From positions 240,148 to 304,147 of the forward strand of contig LUCM01007902.1 in assembly GCA_008360955.1 (NCBI GenBank): DNA of 64,000 bases, in the 5' to 3' direction. Positions 1 to 14,100 of this stretch are shown here, one piece after another. Below the pieces are notes generated by a model. That model was given only the letters and a program-made list of their open reading frames with translations, ran no database searches and was not told where the DNA came from. Numbering within the stretch: position 1 is the stretch's first letter; every line of letters starts with the position of its first letter. Source of the DNA: Fasciolopsis buskii (lineage: Eukaryota > Platyhelminthes > Trematoda > Plagiorchiida > Fasciolidae). Both the position numbers and the translations under genes were made by a program.

Positions 1-3000
1 GCATCACATACAAGGAGTAGCCTGACACTAAACAGTTTGGAACATGTTGCTGCCCGTCTTACATTTTTTTCCTTTTTACCGCAACAAAAAAACAACGGAA
101 ATGAATTATATGCAGAGAAAAAGTTTCAAAATAATTGTCTTGCGAAATCCGCTTTCAGTTAACAGACAGCATTTTCTATGAATTCCTGCTTCCAGGTATG
201 AAATATCACCAAAAAATTGCTGTTATGGAATTTCAGATCGGTGAATCCAACATCTAACCATTTCGTTCATTGTGCTAAGTTCTCGCAACCAGTACTAACT
301 GTGTTGTATATTGATCGTATTCGTGCAATAAATTATACCTTTTTCAGACGTAACAAAGCAGTAAGGCCATTCTCCCGGAATGGGACGATGTCATATTCGT
401 GCAACCTGGTACGAAAGTACTATCTTATCAGTTAATGTTTGTGTGCCCACATGAACTGCCCTGATTGACTGTTTAAGATCTTCGCCTGAACAGTTTTTTA
501 AATACATTATGTATATCTATCGACCAAATGCCTAAATTATAAAAGACTCAGACGAAAATGAATACTCTATTGAATTACCATTGAAAAATTTCAACATCAC
601 AAGCTATCCTACGCATGTCCATCCCGAAGCTATAGCGTGTCACTTCAACCAGTTCTGGGCCGTTCCGCACTACTACAGATTTCCCGGAACATTGACTGTC
701 TTATCAGGGTCCAGCAATGATAAGATGTTTACATTCCTATGAATCACAGCAGACCTATCACCTTTCCAGCCGATCGAAGAATGGTCGCAAAAGAGTAAAA
801 TTTGAGAATGTCAAATACTGTTTTCATTATGCTTATCTTTACTCGTTATTATCGCTCTAAAGTATCTTAACGCGAAATACATGAACATCTTCATGACGTG
901 ATCCTTATAACACTAAGTGCTACCTATTTAAGCATATATTTCTACAAAAGTGTGAAGTAAAGCTGGGTTGAAAATTGTCTTAATATCACCTCGTGGTTCT
1001 GTTAATGTTTGTCATTGCTGATGCCAGTGGAATTAACACAAGACATAATTCACTACGATGTGGACCTATATTCGGAAATCATTTACCAGCGTCCTTCAGT
1101 ATTCTCTGACATTCTCGTGTGAGCGCAATTGTGTCAATGGTTTTACCATCTACCAAAATAATGTTTGTTTCTCAAGCAAACTAGTGATCGAACGACCGAT
1201 TTGGAAAGAGAATCGGCTAGCATTTTTTCGGCGACACTGGTACACATGAGCTAAGTTTTGGGTATTTTCTAATTAACAAAATACCAGATGCACTATGGCT
1301 TCGTACTATTTGACTATCTCAGAGTCGGTAGGCTAGAAGCTGCTATTTCGAACCCGATCCCGGAGTTTCAATTTTAAGCTCAGAAATATAAATGAATTAT
1401 CGAGTGCATGAAAACATTTGGCTCTTTGGCTGGTTGCAAATTTAAACAAAGTTCACCAGTCTGCTTGTAAAACGTTTCCCCTCTCTGCAAAAAATTGAAA
1501 TTAGCAACGTGCGTCGCTGTTTATCGCCGGTTTTCAAAAAGGAAACCAGATAATTTGCAAAGGTAATGCAACTCGTATTCTTATTGTGGACTACCTTTTT
1601 GTGGAGGCAATATGGGAAACAGTAAGGACAAAAGTTCGACGGAAGTACTTGAAGGAAAAAATCGCCATTAAGCATCAACTATCTATGCGAATGCGCTATC
1701 TATATTGTACACTTTATCGGTTTGCCCATCACCTGAGCAGCTGTTTCGGAAAACCCATATTCTCTTGCATATTGTAGGACAGTAGCACCGGTACCGCTTT
1801 GATCAAAGCAAATGACAAAATTCAAAGAGTCCGGATGCCCATTCTGAATACCGCACAGGTGCTCGGAATGTCTTATTTTGACTCAGTGTTTTATTTAATT
1901 CTAGTTAATGATATCCCCCTGACATGCAAATTTGTTATCAAAGGTTTTGATGGCAAGCCGAGATAAGTGAGTGAAAAACGAGATCAATTGAAGAAAACAA
2001 CCAGATAAAAATTGTGATATTCTAAAGCCAGAAAATTACTTTTTTCACCTAGCAGCTAGCCGGCCTAAGCCCCAGAAACTTTGTTCCCATAATTTTGCTA
2101 AAATGTTCCTAAAAGAGAAGGAAATTCAATAGTTGGTGAATACGACGAGACATCCTGACGGAACAATCCAATGAGCAAAATTCTAACAATTGTTAGAAAG
2201 CGGAGGGAATTCCAGCAACGAAAAAATGCGCTGTTTTCCTCTGCAAATTCACTAAGTTGCGTTGTGAAAATACCTTGGTAAGGACTTATCAACCTGGAAT
2301 GAAAACAACAAGCACCGTGTAAAACGCACACAGGAGTTGGCCATTTGTCCAATACCATTCCGTATCCGACCGTGTCAGTTTGCAACAGAGACAATTTGTG
2401 CGAAATAATATCGCCCACGTGAGCGAAGATAAACAGCACACCTGGATACGTTCGTTACAAAAAATAATTCAAACAATAACCATTCTGAGCCCGTGTACAG
2501 GGAGAAAGCAAAGCAAATCACCAGTTTGATCGCCTTTTCCATTTTCAATGACGTTTTCAGCGTTGTGCGCTGAGCTGAATTTCTGAAAGAAAGTTCACAA
2601 AACTGTCATTAGTGGCACTTATTTTAGATCGTTGGGAAGAGGTCATTGAGTAAATCTAGTCTGAATAATTACAAGATTTTTTTGAGGAGACCGAAATTGA
2701 GTGCGCGCCAGCAAACAATTACACAATGCAATTACTACATATTCTACTGGATTGCCCATCGTTCTATGAGCGAATTACCTATCAGCAAACGGTGTTTAGC
2801 GATTTCCCTCCGTGGTACAGTAATCTCAGTCTGTAGTTCGGGGACCACACATTGCTGGCACACACTCCGCAATGTGACGGCCAACAAACAGCAGATTTGG
2901 TTCATTCTCTGGAATGGGTAGCTTAGTATGAATCACCTGAAAATTTTTCATTATGAAAGAAGAAACATACTAGTCGAATTTCGAAGTTCTAATTGAAAAA

Positions 3001-5119
3001 CCTCAAATCATTGCTGGATAATGCAGGTCCGTAGACCTAAGTGTGTTAATAATTACAATAAAAGTTTTTTTTACAAATCATTTGAATTCGATCAATTTGT
3101 TTACTTGTGCACCTGTCCGGCCACTCTGAACTTTTGGGGATTTTTTCTAGGAATTCTCCCCGTCGCAAGGGAAAGCCCATCGATTCACACGAGAGAAACA
3201 CACGATTAACATCTCTAGTTTAAATGTACCAGAAAAATCCTTTTCCTCAAGTTCAAGTCTGTTTTACTTATCCGAAGCCTGAGGTTATTGAATGATGATC
3301 AGAAGTTGCGCCAAGTCCGAAAAGTGTGTTGATACATCTCTACAACGAAGCAAAATATATGTTTTTCAAATAGCTTAAATGCAGTTTAATCACGTCACAC
3401 TATGAACTTGACCAATCGCAGTACATTCGAGGTCAAATTACCAGATGTGATGGAAATCTAGGACTCAAAATTGAGTAACAGTGTGTCGGTAAAAACCTGA
3501 AAATTAGTGTAATGTTGTGTCCTAATCCCAATATTTTTTTCACTTTGGATAGCTCAATTTTCCACGTTTACTTCTTTGCCTAAATTGCACACTCTTTAAT
3601 TTTATAAATTGTTTAACAAATCTGAATTAGTAATTGAAATGAACCAGCTCACTTCAAGGTGTTTCAGTTTTTTTTTGCAAAAATGACAAACAGGTTTCTA
3701 TCAATTATATCTTTAACAACAGAAACAATCGATCCCCATTTTCTGACGTTTTGACAGTCAGCATTTGGTGATCGCATTAGATTTTCCCGTCTTCTATGAT
3801 TTCTAAAAGCATAAATATCCGATGTCAGATTGCAAACAATCTTTGGCTGAATCGGACAGATTTGTTCATCAGCGTTGCTTACAAGTCTAATTTTGATGCG
3901 ACTGGAAACATATGTCGTAGGAACTAGAAATTTTTTCTTTAGTATTGTGAGATCAACGAGAATCCCGAGTATTTTCACTTTTATTAGAAGTTCAGCCCCG
4001 TGGATCTCAGTTTCCCTATTAAAAAGTCACTTTATTAAATAGTTGTAATGATCGATTTGTCAGAAAATTAAAGCCCTTGTCCGGCTATCAAACAAACACG
4101 TGCAGTGATCACTGCTTTGGCTGTTCATAAGTGAGCATTAAAAATATTAGCGTAAAATTGGAAGTAAATTTGGTTATCACACTAATTTAGTCTTTTTCTG
4201 GTCACAAAACTTTAAGAGTTAGATGATAATGTTATTGTAATTATGGCCATTTTGTAAGTAGCGTGTTGCTCATACGAAGGCAAGATCATTTTTTCCCCGC
4301 AAAAACCTGACAGGCTTCTTGTTTGTATGTGCCGTACTCTAGTGCTTAAGTGCCAAAAGAATGTGCAAGCATGAGGATTGATGGGCAAGAGATTATGGGG
4401 TACACACGCTTGACGCACAACAACAGGCGCGATACCAGCGGTAATTTCGTCCTTATATTTTACGCGAAACATGCAAACTTCAGTAAAAACGCAAAATTTG
4501 GTATCCCCTGTCATCTTTCTGAACATTAAAACTGCTAAACCAACGGAACATTTTCACCATTCATTTTGTGTTTCTTGCTCTGTCTCATCATCTCCAAACG
4601 CTCTCAATGTTGCATAGACGATTCCACTGATGTAGTCTTTTTGTTTCTCTAATAGTGAATTGAAGTGCTGCTCATAAATTGAACAGAATTTCACACAGAT
4701 ATCTATTTCAACTCATTCGTAGAAAAACAATTATTCTGGGATGTAGAAAACGACAGTGCTTTGCGGAATTATTCAACGTCCAATTTGTCACTGGAAACCA
4801 AGGAATCAATGTATACATATTTCATCTATGTTGAGATGGTGTACTAGTGCGCATTCGCCGTAGCCAATCTACTTTCCGGTATAGATGAGCAACTACGATC
4901 CTGAAATCAGGTTTGCTTCCCAGCTGAGGCAAAACCTATTTGCCCAGTTGATTATAAGATAGCTTCCTAATGCTTCACCGTTTCTGATGACTTGTCGAAC
5001 TATGAAAGTGCATTAGAGAATCATAACATAACATAACAATGAAGTTGTTATTTAGAAATTTCGTACTCAATGTTCTTTTCGTATTTCTTCTCTAATTCAC
5101 TTTATACCTCTATTTCCAG
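1..5119. other. AT-rich non-coding stretch, probably intron
   Basis: All six frames are broken by frequent stops, and the longest open stretches (about 100 codons) resemble no protein family I know. A short pentanucleotide run of ATAAC units lies near 5022-5038, just before the polypyrimidine tract of the acceptor at 5119. The simplest reading is the last intron of the gene whose final exon starts at 5120, perhaps with further unseen exons. I see no mobile-element motif here, though old decayed copies could escape notice. Confidence 0.5.
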
Positions 5120-6249
5120 TTAATCAACCACTGATTCGCCGCAACTCGGATCCACACCTAGCACTCGGTAATGGGATTCCCTGTGAACCAAATATGGCTG
5201 AATCTATCTACATGGGGAATGGTCCGTTCAGGCAGCCTGGTCACAAGGGTGCGGACTACCAAAGTCTACTGCTCAAGAACACCAGTTCATTTGGGCTGAC
5301 TGGTAATGCTAATGTTATCGGACGATCAATCACTCCATTCTGTGAGACAGGAACCAAAAATCCGAATCTTATCAGGAGTTCCGTTTACAATCGAGCTTTC
5401 GTATCCCCCCGTTGGCGTTCGATGACATATCACAATGCGGTATCACCACTTTACCGATTTCATTCGCCTTTAAAGCTGCCTGTAATTCACGATTATCCGC
5501 GAACTGGGCAGTATCCCATGATCCGCGATATGACAGCTCTCACATCCAGTTTGTACTCTACGAACACCGCAAAGCTACCGGCACATCTGCGTGGTAACTC
5601 AACCCCGATTTATTCGCGGGAAAGGGAGACGTCCAAATGGCAAACTCCGAGCCCGACTATGGATACCAGTCACACCTACCATGAGCTAAGCACGTTGACT
5701 GCCACCTTGAGAAAGCACAATTATTCTTCTCCGCAGAATACAGTTTGTAGAAGAGATGAACAACATAGTACATATAAGGCATTCTTGCAAGATTCTGATC
5801 CTATAACATGCAAGAAAACACAAGAAAAAGTTGTAATATCTAAGGATACCGAAAACGTGAATTCTGACTTGCAAGCGACTAATCGATCGCCATACAGGAA
5901 AAGGCAATCCGAACGACAGGTATTTCAGACACCAATTTTGGGTCAGGCTATCACCGGCGAGTTTCCAGCCATTGAGGATTCAGTCCTCAGGGTTATCGAA
6001 AACCCTCAGGAGCGTTCGGCTCCAATTCTTCTATCTGGATTCGAAACGTTCCGGCGAACCGATGCCACAATGAAGACCTCGTCCTCGTCCTTACCGCTTA
6101 TCTTGGATACAGGAGAAGAATTTGGAACTTCCCCAAGTCCAGATCAGGAACAGACCAATAATCAGGATTGGCTACCACAACCAACACAGAGAGCACCCGT
6201 TACCGGAAAATATGTCTACCATGCCTATCGCGAGGCCAGTTTCGTCTAG
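5120..6249 (+). CDS. Terminal coding exon: disordered tail ending in a PDZ-ligand motif
   Basis: Partial gene: only the last exon is visible. A pyrimidine-rich tract ends in TTTCCAG at 5119. The frame is open from the first two exon bases through 375 full codons to a TAG at 6247-6249. An ATG at 5194 lies inside this frame, but the frame stays open upstream to the acceptor, so I treat that ATG as internal. The product has no predicted membrane segment or recognised fold. It is rich in Ser, Thr, Pro, Asn and Arg, as expected of an intrinsically disordered cytoplasmic tail. Residues 6-11 of the exon read RRNSDP, matching the R-x-x-S-x-P core of 14-3-3 sites. The last residues are REASFV, and S-F-V fits the class I PDZ-ligand rule (S/T-x-hydrophobic). 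Sidekick and NrCAM-type adhesion molecules end in S-F-V, so a neural adhesion receptor is a reasonable guess, but I cannot identify the gene. No canonical AATAAA was noticed in the next kilobase. Confidence 0.8.
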
Positions 6250-9200
6250 GAAGTTGCAGCTGTTTGGACATGAAAGATCCAAGTCACTTTGTATATGTAT
6301 TCGAACTCCGTTATCATCAGACTTTGATTGTAATCGCAAGGATCACTTTGATGACGTTTAACTTTTTTGTGTATAGCGCGCAGATATCATTTTGACCCAG
6401 CCAGCCGTGTGTGCAACGAAATGTAATCGGAAGATTCTTTTTTCCCCAGATAATCTGTACATCTTGCAGCTAAAAGTCCAAATAATCTACTTTTGTTTTT
6501 ACTCCGACTTGTTTGAAGACGTTTTTACTAGTGGTCCAAAAAATGCATTGTTGATACTCGGGCTTGATAGTTCCGGTGAACCTCGTGTCCTGTGGATCCG
6601 GAATTCTATCAGTGCAATTGGTAAAAATTATTCATATCTGTTTCTGTTTAGCTTATCATGCCAAGTTGATCTCATCTTTCCAAGGATCGATAGCGCGAGA
6701 GTCACAAATTCAGAAACTACACTTATCAGCAGAGTTATACGCCAGAAAATTTTATGATTTAGTCAAATTCATCACATTTCTTATCTTTCAACTGTTTTGA
6801 TTCCCCGAGATCAGTATAACGGACCAACCAATGCAGGCGAGCATCACAGATTATTCAGATCCAAGTCGGATTGCGCTGTTCTGGAACTGTTCACACTTTC
6901 GTAAGCCAAGCCCCTAGAAATGAAAGCACTTTACTCAAAGCGCTCAGAAAAACTTGAACATCTTCAACGGTTTTGAATCCAACTGACAAACGATAGATAG
7001 TCGCCATTATCTGGTTAGTCGTGATTTTGTTCTAATCTCCACCAATATCTAGTTCTGAATTAATGTGATAAGTGCAGAAAGTTTTGATAGATTTAAAAGT
7101 TCAGTCCAGTTTTTAGTAAATCCGAACGACACAACTGAATGCGCACATGTTCCTGTACCCTTTGAAAGTGGTTCCGGGGTATGAAATGGCAACCAATGCT
7201 GCATTGTTTGTTACTTTATCATTCTAAACATTTTGCCTGATGTGATCTACCATTACTTTATTCAACTGATCCTGGTTTTACTCAGTTTTCGCCTACATAA
7301 TTTGTCCACAGTTTTACGGAAGGCATTCGATGTTAAAGCAGGACTTAATGAAAAAATAGCAAGCCGTTGAGAGCCATACTCACTGGTCTGCTGAATTAAG
7401 TGTTTGATTCCCACTTGTTCACTCGGTGTTACTCTAAAAACAATTCCGAATCATAAAGTTTCAAAATTCAGACCACGGTGGAATTTTCATAGAAGGTGCA
7501 AATGATCGATATGCAATTTCGGGAACATAGTTCAGAATTGCCAATCACTTAGTTTGATAGAACTGCTAAAAGCGATAGGATCATGGCCCAATTTCCCAAA
7601 CGTTGTCAGTAAGCTTGCTTAAATACTGTTCAACTTGCTGCAATGTAGTTATAGTTGTGGCTTGGTTACCGCGCCAGTTTAAGGTAGTCCACGATTAAAT
7701 GACCATTTCCTCTTAGATCACAATAATCAGCAATTTATTCGCTTACAGTTTTATGTAGCAATGAGGCATTTTGTTGTATATACCGCTGGAATCGTTGTTT
7801 GAAATGAGGAATATTGTTCACAAAGTTTTTTAACACATTGTTTTTTTATATCTAAGCCAACAACATGTACAGCACGGTAACAGTTAGTAAACTTGTGCAG
7901 ACAATCTTCGTTCGATCAGTTTTAGCCAACTTAGTTGCGGACAGCTTTGTTGACAAACCTTTTGGCAAAAGGTACAGATCCCAGGGAAAAACGTCACCGA
8001 ATCTGAAGGAACTATTGCGGAAAAAAGGCAAATCTAATATCCGAAGTACATATGCGACTACCGCTCAGCTCATATTCGACTTGTTTTTTGAAATGATCAA
8101 TGCCATCCAATAAGGCTCAGTGCAAACTGCTGGTTCTAATGAGTCACTTCAAACGTTAGATTAATCCGAAATTTGATAAAGGATTTGTAGAGGCCAGCTT
8201 AATTCGTAACAACAGATGCGATAATTGCTGTTCTATGCAGGGCCATTCCATCTCAAACAAATAATCCAATTTCGACCAAGAATCAATCATTAATTTCTCC
8301 AAAACAGCCCTTAGTTTTTTCCGTGTTTCATAGCAAGTGCACACAAAAGAAACACCTGTTTCGCCCCGAACTGTGGCACCGACACAAAAAGTCATGCACC
8401 CCGCAGCGGTTTGTTCTTTCACTATCTCTTTTTCTTTCTCGGCAACCGCAGTTAAAAGATGGGATTAGCACTCGACCGTGTGCCAACGAACGATCGTTTG
8501 CCGAGATGTGAAACGTGCCGATTTTATTCCCGCAATGGCCTCCCATGAATGGGCTTCACTCGTGCATGTGTTGCCTGCTTTCACTACGTGACCTGAGATT
8601 CTGAACTGGGAATTTCAATTAGCACACCAGCCAACGGTGTACCAGATGTTGTTTCCTCGAATGCACATGCACACATATCTGAGGTCGTCTTAGCTAGTTG
8701 CAAATTATACAAGTTCTCGTCTGCAGTACACATGTACGGGGGTAGATACCACCACAAGACAACACCACTGGTATCAGATTTCAGTATGCGACTGATCTGA
8801 TTAGAGTCCACTTCTTACAATGGAAAACAATTTACTCGCAACAGTCACCGGGATCAACTGAGCTTGCTAATGAAAACACGGAACAGCTTTTTTGTGAGCA
8901 ACTATTCCAAAAGAGACAATGTGAACATTTGAGCCTTTAGTTCGAAGGAGTAGAAACGTATACCACTATTGCCAATCTAGTTTGCATGGGCATTACTTCT
9001 ATTTCATAGTTCTGCTGTACTGCTAACACGTCATACGGGCACACTGCTGCGGCTTTCAGTAAGCCATCGATTTATGCCGTATTAGAATTATAATAGAACA
9101 TTTTGTGCAAGCTTAAAGTTGTGCATTAGTTTATCCGAAAAATCCTAACGCATATTCTTTATTTTTGCAGCGACTACATGTGTATAAATTTGTGCACTAA

Positions 9201-10759
9201 ATTAAACACCAGCTAAATTAATGAATTGCAAAGTAAGAACAACGGGATTTATCTCCCACTGTTCGCAAACCATCCAGTAACCATGTGTGATACTAAGAGT
9301 GGTGGTTAGATTTTTAAAAAACAAATGACAATGGAAGCATAAATTGTTACGTTGTAGCTACACCACAGTCGTTCGAATAAGTTTTCCTAACTGTGTTCTT
9401 TGCATTGTTGAAACACTTGGCTCATTAAACTACGCTATTTTCATATCTTAACGATTATTGCCTGTTTCTAATAAAATATTTTAATCAGAACAGTTTGATG
9501 TTTATCCACCAAACAGGTTTATGTCATTTTTGGACATTATAATTCCGGTTAAAAATGATTTTCAACAAACTCCAAAAAGACTGCCTTGTGTTATTCATGC
9601 TCACATAATTTGATTTGGCAAGTCAAATGTTTATAGAACTTGCCGCATGGTGTTTTTCATGGATGCATCGTTGGAGTTTTCAATTGATTAACCAAGTGAC
9701 ATATCTGCCGCTTACCTAGACCCATCTTTTAAACATTATCTGACTCAAAAAATAGTTCACGTTAAAGCGAGAGTTCTGTGGGAATGAGCGACGCACATCG
9801 CGATTATATTCACTCATTTTCACCCACAGCCCCTCCTTATGATTGAACTCTAGGGCCCAGTACCTTAAGCTTAGTCCTCGATTTACTCACGAAAGTTTCC
9901 CAGCAGCATCCTACCAATATTGCGAAGACAACTGTGTTCAAACACCAAAACTCCTCACATATCTGCTCCCAACGACCATGTTTCTCACTTGGATAGCAGG
10001 ACCGACCTTTCCGTTGTAAATGCGGATGTCTTACCGACTCCGCAATACCTCAGATTGGTAAACGCCACTGTAGCTTCTTGCATATGTGGAGTAACTCCAC
10101 CCGATATACGATCACCAGGTGACTAAAACTATCAACTCCCCCTATTTTGTCTCTTGCCATATCAAAGTTCGGATTGAAGCCAATCCAGTTCTGCAACGTG
10201 TTGCAACCTGAATGTGTCAAAGCATCCGAAGCATATCTACACTATTGTTTAGCCGAATGAGAGGAATTTCCAACCCAATTGGATTCTCATTCGGAAGGAT
10301 AATTTCGTTTGCAGATTCGAATCCAGACAGTTTTCGGTTCGAAGATGGAGGTACCACTCTCATGAGAATTCCATTTTCACCGGCATCATATCAGTCAAAC
10401 GTTGGAGAGAAAAGATGGAAGACGTCAACTCGGAAGAACGTCTCTTTTCATGAACTTGGACAAAAATCACTGTAAACACAAACCCAGCTTACACCGCACT
10501 CCCACAAATATTGTAAAATTTAAATTCATTTATTTGGTGCACTCTTTAGTGTATGCCAAATCGATGGAAATGCACGGTCGATTGAATCAAACGCCAATTA
10601 CAGATCAGGAAAGACAGAAACCATGGGACTACTAATGATACATTTGTTTTGAGAATTTTCACAAAGTGAAGATATAGTCAATAAAACCCAGACCGGGTTG
10701 ATAATCGGCATGCATTCGCACACAATTGTTTCGCAGTTATTAGATATTCATCGGGGAAT
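6250..10759. other. 3' untranslated and intergenic DNA, nothing recognised
   Basis: The first part must include the 3' untranslated region of the exon ending at 6249, but I could not place the polyadenylation site. The rest is AT-rich with short open frames (under about 90 codons) in all frames and no family resemblance. No RNA gene or repeat copy was recognised. Confidence 0.45.
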
Positions 10760-11170
10760 AAGCTCCGCAACCAATACTTATCGAATTGATTTTTCTTTGG
10801 TTTTCAAAGTAGAATCTGCTACCTTTCTTATAAATCGGTACAACCGCCAATTAATAACTGTTCTTAGAAACTGACTCCATTTTCCAGAATAACTCCAGGA
10901 TTTACATGAACACTTCATCACTGATCTTAAACAAGAACTGAGACAGCTCGTCTAATCCAGCCGATCTTCTACTTTTAAGACGACCCATCACCCCGTAACC
11001 TCTGTCCCTGACGCAAAAAGAGTATCCACCTGCCCTGTTTGTATCCAACCTTATACGAAGTATTTACTGTCAAACTGGACCAGCTAAACTTCTCCCTAAT
11101 TTCTCCACCAAATTTGCGATACAATGCTCCTGAGAGTGAACCAGCGATATGTCCCATCTACTGATCGCAA
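10760..11170 (-). mobile_element. LINE (RTE-like) reverse-transcriptase relic
   Basis: On the minus strand the segment from about 10980 down to 10760 reads through two stops as part of the finger region of a non-LTR RT. Visible motifs are SAGLDELSQFLFKISDEVF, corresponding to the family's 'GLDE..PE.FK' block, and after a stop LAVVPIYKKGSR and FENQRKINSISI. The latter match the conserved 'VP.YKKG....NHR.ISL' block typical of RTE-type LINEs. The open frame at 10975-11157 lies just upstream in the element's direction and may be linker sequence. No catalytic FADD box is seen, so this is a fragment. It is not functional. Confidence 0.6.
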
Positions 11171-14100
11171 AGCTTAAACTTGACTCTTGTGGAAAAGACT
11201 GCTAATCCCTCGTGGAAGGCTGTGGCTATTGCCGATAGCCTGAACCTTTTACATTGTCGTATGCTTCTACACCAACCTTTGAACGTGGTCACTTCTTAGG
11301 CTCTTGGTCAGCCGATGTTTTAGAGATACGCATGTTTCATTGTGTGAAACACATTGAACATAATAAAAAGGTCGATGATATCCACTGTTCACGAGGCATG
11401 CAGCCTTGCATTGCAGCCGCAGCTGAATGCAGGACTTCGTTGATCTGCTTTTAGTGTTCACTATAATCCTGTTCACTTCTTTGTGACGAAAAACCAACTA
11501 AGAGTTTCTACCGGTACTGAAGCCGGCGATTATTATCTAGCAGCTGTTGTTCAGAAAAAGTGATGCCGCCACAGACTTTAGGCAAATGGAAGTGAGCTCC
11601 GGTCAAAGTATGATCTGTGTCCAAGGGCATGGATCAGGGCAATCGGTACTGGTGACTGCTGGTATCGTGGTTAGTCTGAGAACAAAGTTGTGAAGGCAAA
11701 AGTGAGCACCAAGTAAGCCGACGTTGCTTCTTACGATGAATATTTATGTTTCTCAGGAACATTCTGTGGTCGGAACAAACCTTGATGAATCTATCATTGT
11801 TGTCCATGTGATAGGCTGGGGCAGGAAAGGGTCTCCGAATACCCTTTTTTCTTCTACATGGCTAATGTGGGCTTCAAGGTCATACGCAACGATCAAAACG
11901 TCCGTAAAGCCTACACTTTGGAGAAGCTGGGAGAAGTTCCAATAGATCTCGTGGCTGTTATCATCATGGATTACGCAAGTGTTTGATTGCTCGAAGCATG
12001 GGCTAAATATTACCATTTTTATTTCAAATAGATTGCTCGTACGCGAACAATACAATATTTCTACTATAGTCTGATGGGTTGCAATGTATGCACAAAACAC
12101 AACACACATTTCAATGAAAACAGCTCTCTTGCTGGATCGTCATAAAATACTGTATACATATATATATGTATTTAATTGAAAAGTTGATGCGAAGCTGTAC
12201 TCAGATCACATGCCCACGGAACCACGGTAAAAGAAAACATTGAAAGGTAAAAAGAGGAAAGAAGAAACAATATGTGAACTTCACCACACAGGTTTTCTAG
12301 CGTATTTCTTATCCCCTTGCCACCGGCTTTTCATGAGAATCCACAGGCTTTGCTACTATCCGGTAACCCAAAGGGAGGTGAAAGATTAATCTACCGGACT
12401 CCCTCTTCGGCTTTATCAAATGGTCTCAGCTACAAGGCAGTAGGACAACCTAGGAGTCTCTCAACGCAATGATGACAAGTGACTAATTGGTCAGTTAATA
12501 AGACCTTCCAGTGAAACCTGATATATTGGCTGTCCACTAAACGCCTGTCCCGGAAGCAAGTAAGCACAGTGGTGCCCTTCGGATGGGGAAAGACGAGCTG
12601 GAGTCCTAATACACCATTCCGCTATTGATGACGGTGGGTAAAGTTGTGTATGCTTCGTAAGTCAGCCAGCGTTAAACCAAGATTTGACCGCATTCCTCTA
12701 GACTGACTTCCACAGGTTGGTCAAGTCGGTTGACGACGCTGGAAATTTTTTTCCATCCCCGCATTCTGGTACCCAAAGTGTATACGAAGGCCGTGGATAA
12801 GACGTTCGCCTATTTGGGGTCCTTCAGAGTCAGTGGTCAACTGTGCGCCAGGGAGGCCCTACCTCGACGATTCTGAGGCAAGTGAAATCAAGTTTTGTAT
12901 AATAAAGAAACCCAATAAATGCTATTTGATATTATTCAAATGGAACAACCCGTGCATGTGTGGATCACAATAAATCGGTCACTGGTGTGAAACATGTTCT
13001 TTGTTACCTAATTCGAAATAGCTTTCTTGGCTTAACTCATTTGTAGCTACAAGGTGGGTCAAATGTACGACACTAAAAACAAAGCACCAAGTCCACATGC
13101 TCGTGCGAATCCAGATCGATCAGACACAATAGACAGCATCTGTGTGGTTTGCCTGGGTGCATGCGCAAACTCTGTTCAAAGTCCTGAGTTTTTGTGTTCA
13201 CGTGTGCATATGTTGTCTGTACCCATGTGGGTGCATGCCGATTTCCATGTAGCGATCTACTGAAACAGAAGTGATTAAGCACAGCTGGAATACAGACGAG
13301 AATTGCATGACACATCTGCAATAAGTCAAAGAATTAGGTTTACCTGTACGACCATGATAAAATCGGCAACTAAAGAGACGTAAGTGATTGTACACAGATC
13401 GTTTTTCTGCGAATGCTTGTCAGTAAGTAAAGATTTTAATTGATTTGTCAAAATTACTTACCTAAAGTATCCAGATTAAGGATGCAGATCCACCACCCAT
13501 TAAAAGCGAACCTACACTTCTGCAGATAAACAAATAACGTGAATGTAGCTCTTCTACACTTATACAAGCAAATCTGGCGCGTTATTACGCCATAAAATTC
13601 TTTAAAGTGTGCACAAAAACAATTCAACGCAACAAACCAATTCTTTCTTGCTGTAGTTCTTACTGATACCAACACGTAAAATGAAATACGATCAAACGCA
13701 TCCGAAGGAAACGGAGATTCAAGGCTAACGAGGTTTTTTCTGCGAGTGGGTGGGTTAAATTAATCATTACGTAAGACGTTAGATTGTACAATCGTGTGCT
13801 GAAGAGGATGTGGCTGACCAAAACAGTGTGAACACAGATAAATTACTTCTGAACTCATAAAGATGATTTTACGCAGCAGTGAATCTGGGTTGAGCTGTGC
13901 TTAGGGTCTAACATTGGACTGTTTCTAATTTCCCATTTTAGGCTCTGTAGATGAGGCTATATACATCTATAACAATCACCCAACATGAAGCGTGCAAATC
14001 ATTAGTTTAGCAACCTTAGTTCCTCCCGTACTCAGTCACGGTTAGTGGCATCTGTGAATGCAATCAAATAAAAGCTTGGTGTTGAGAACTATGAATCTAG

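Noticed and set aside
5194..5196. Translation start of the 5120-6249 protein at this ATG
   Set aside because: The same frame is open back to a good splice acceptor at 5119, so the ATG is most likely internal.
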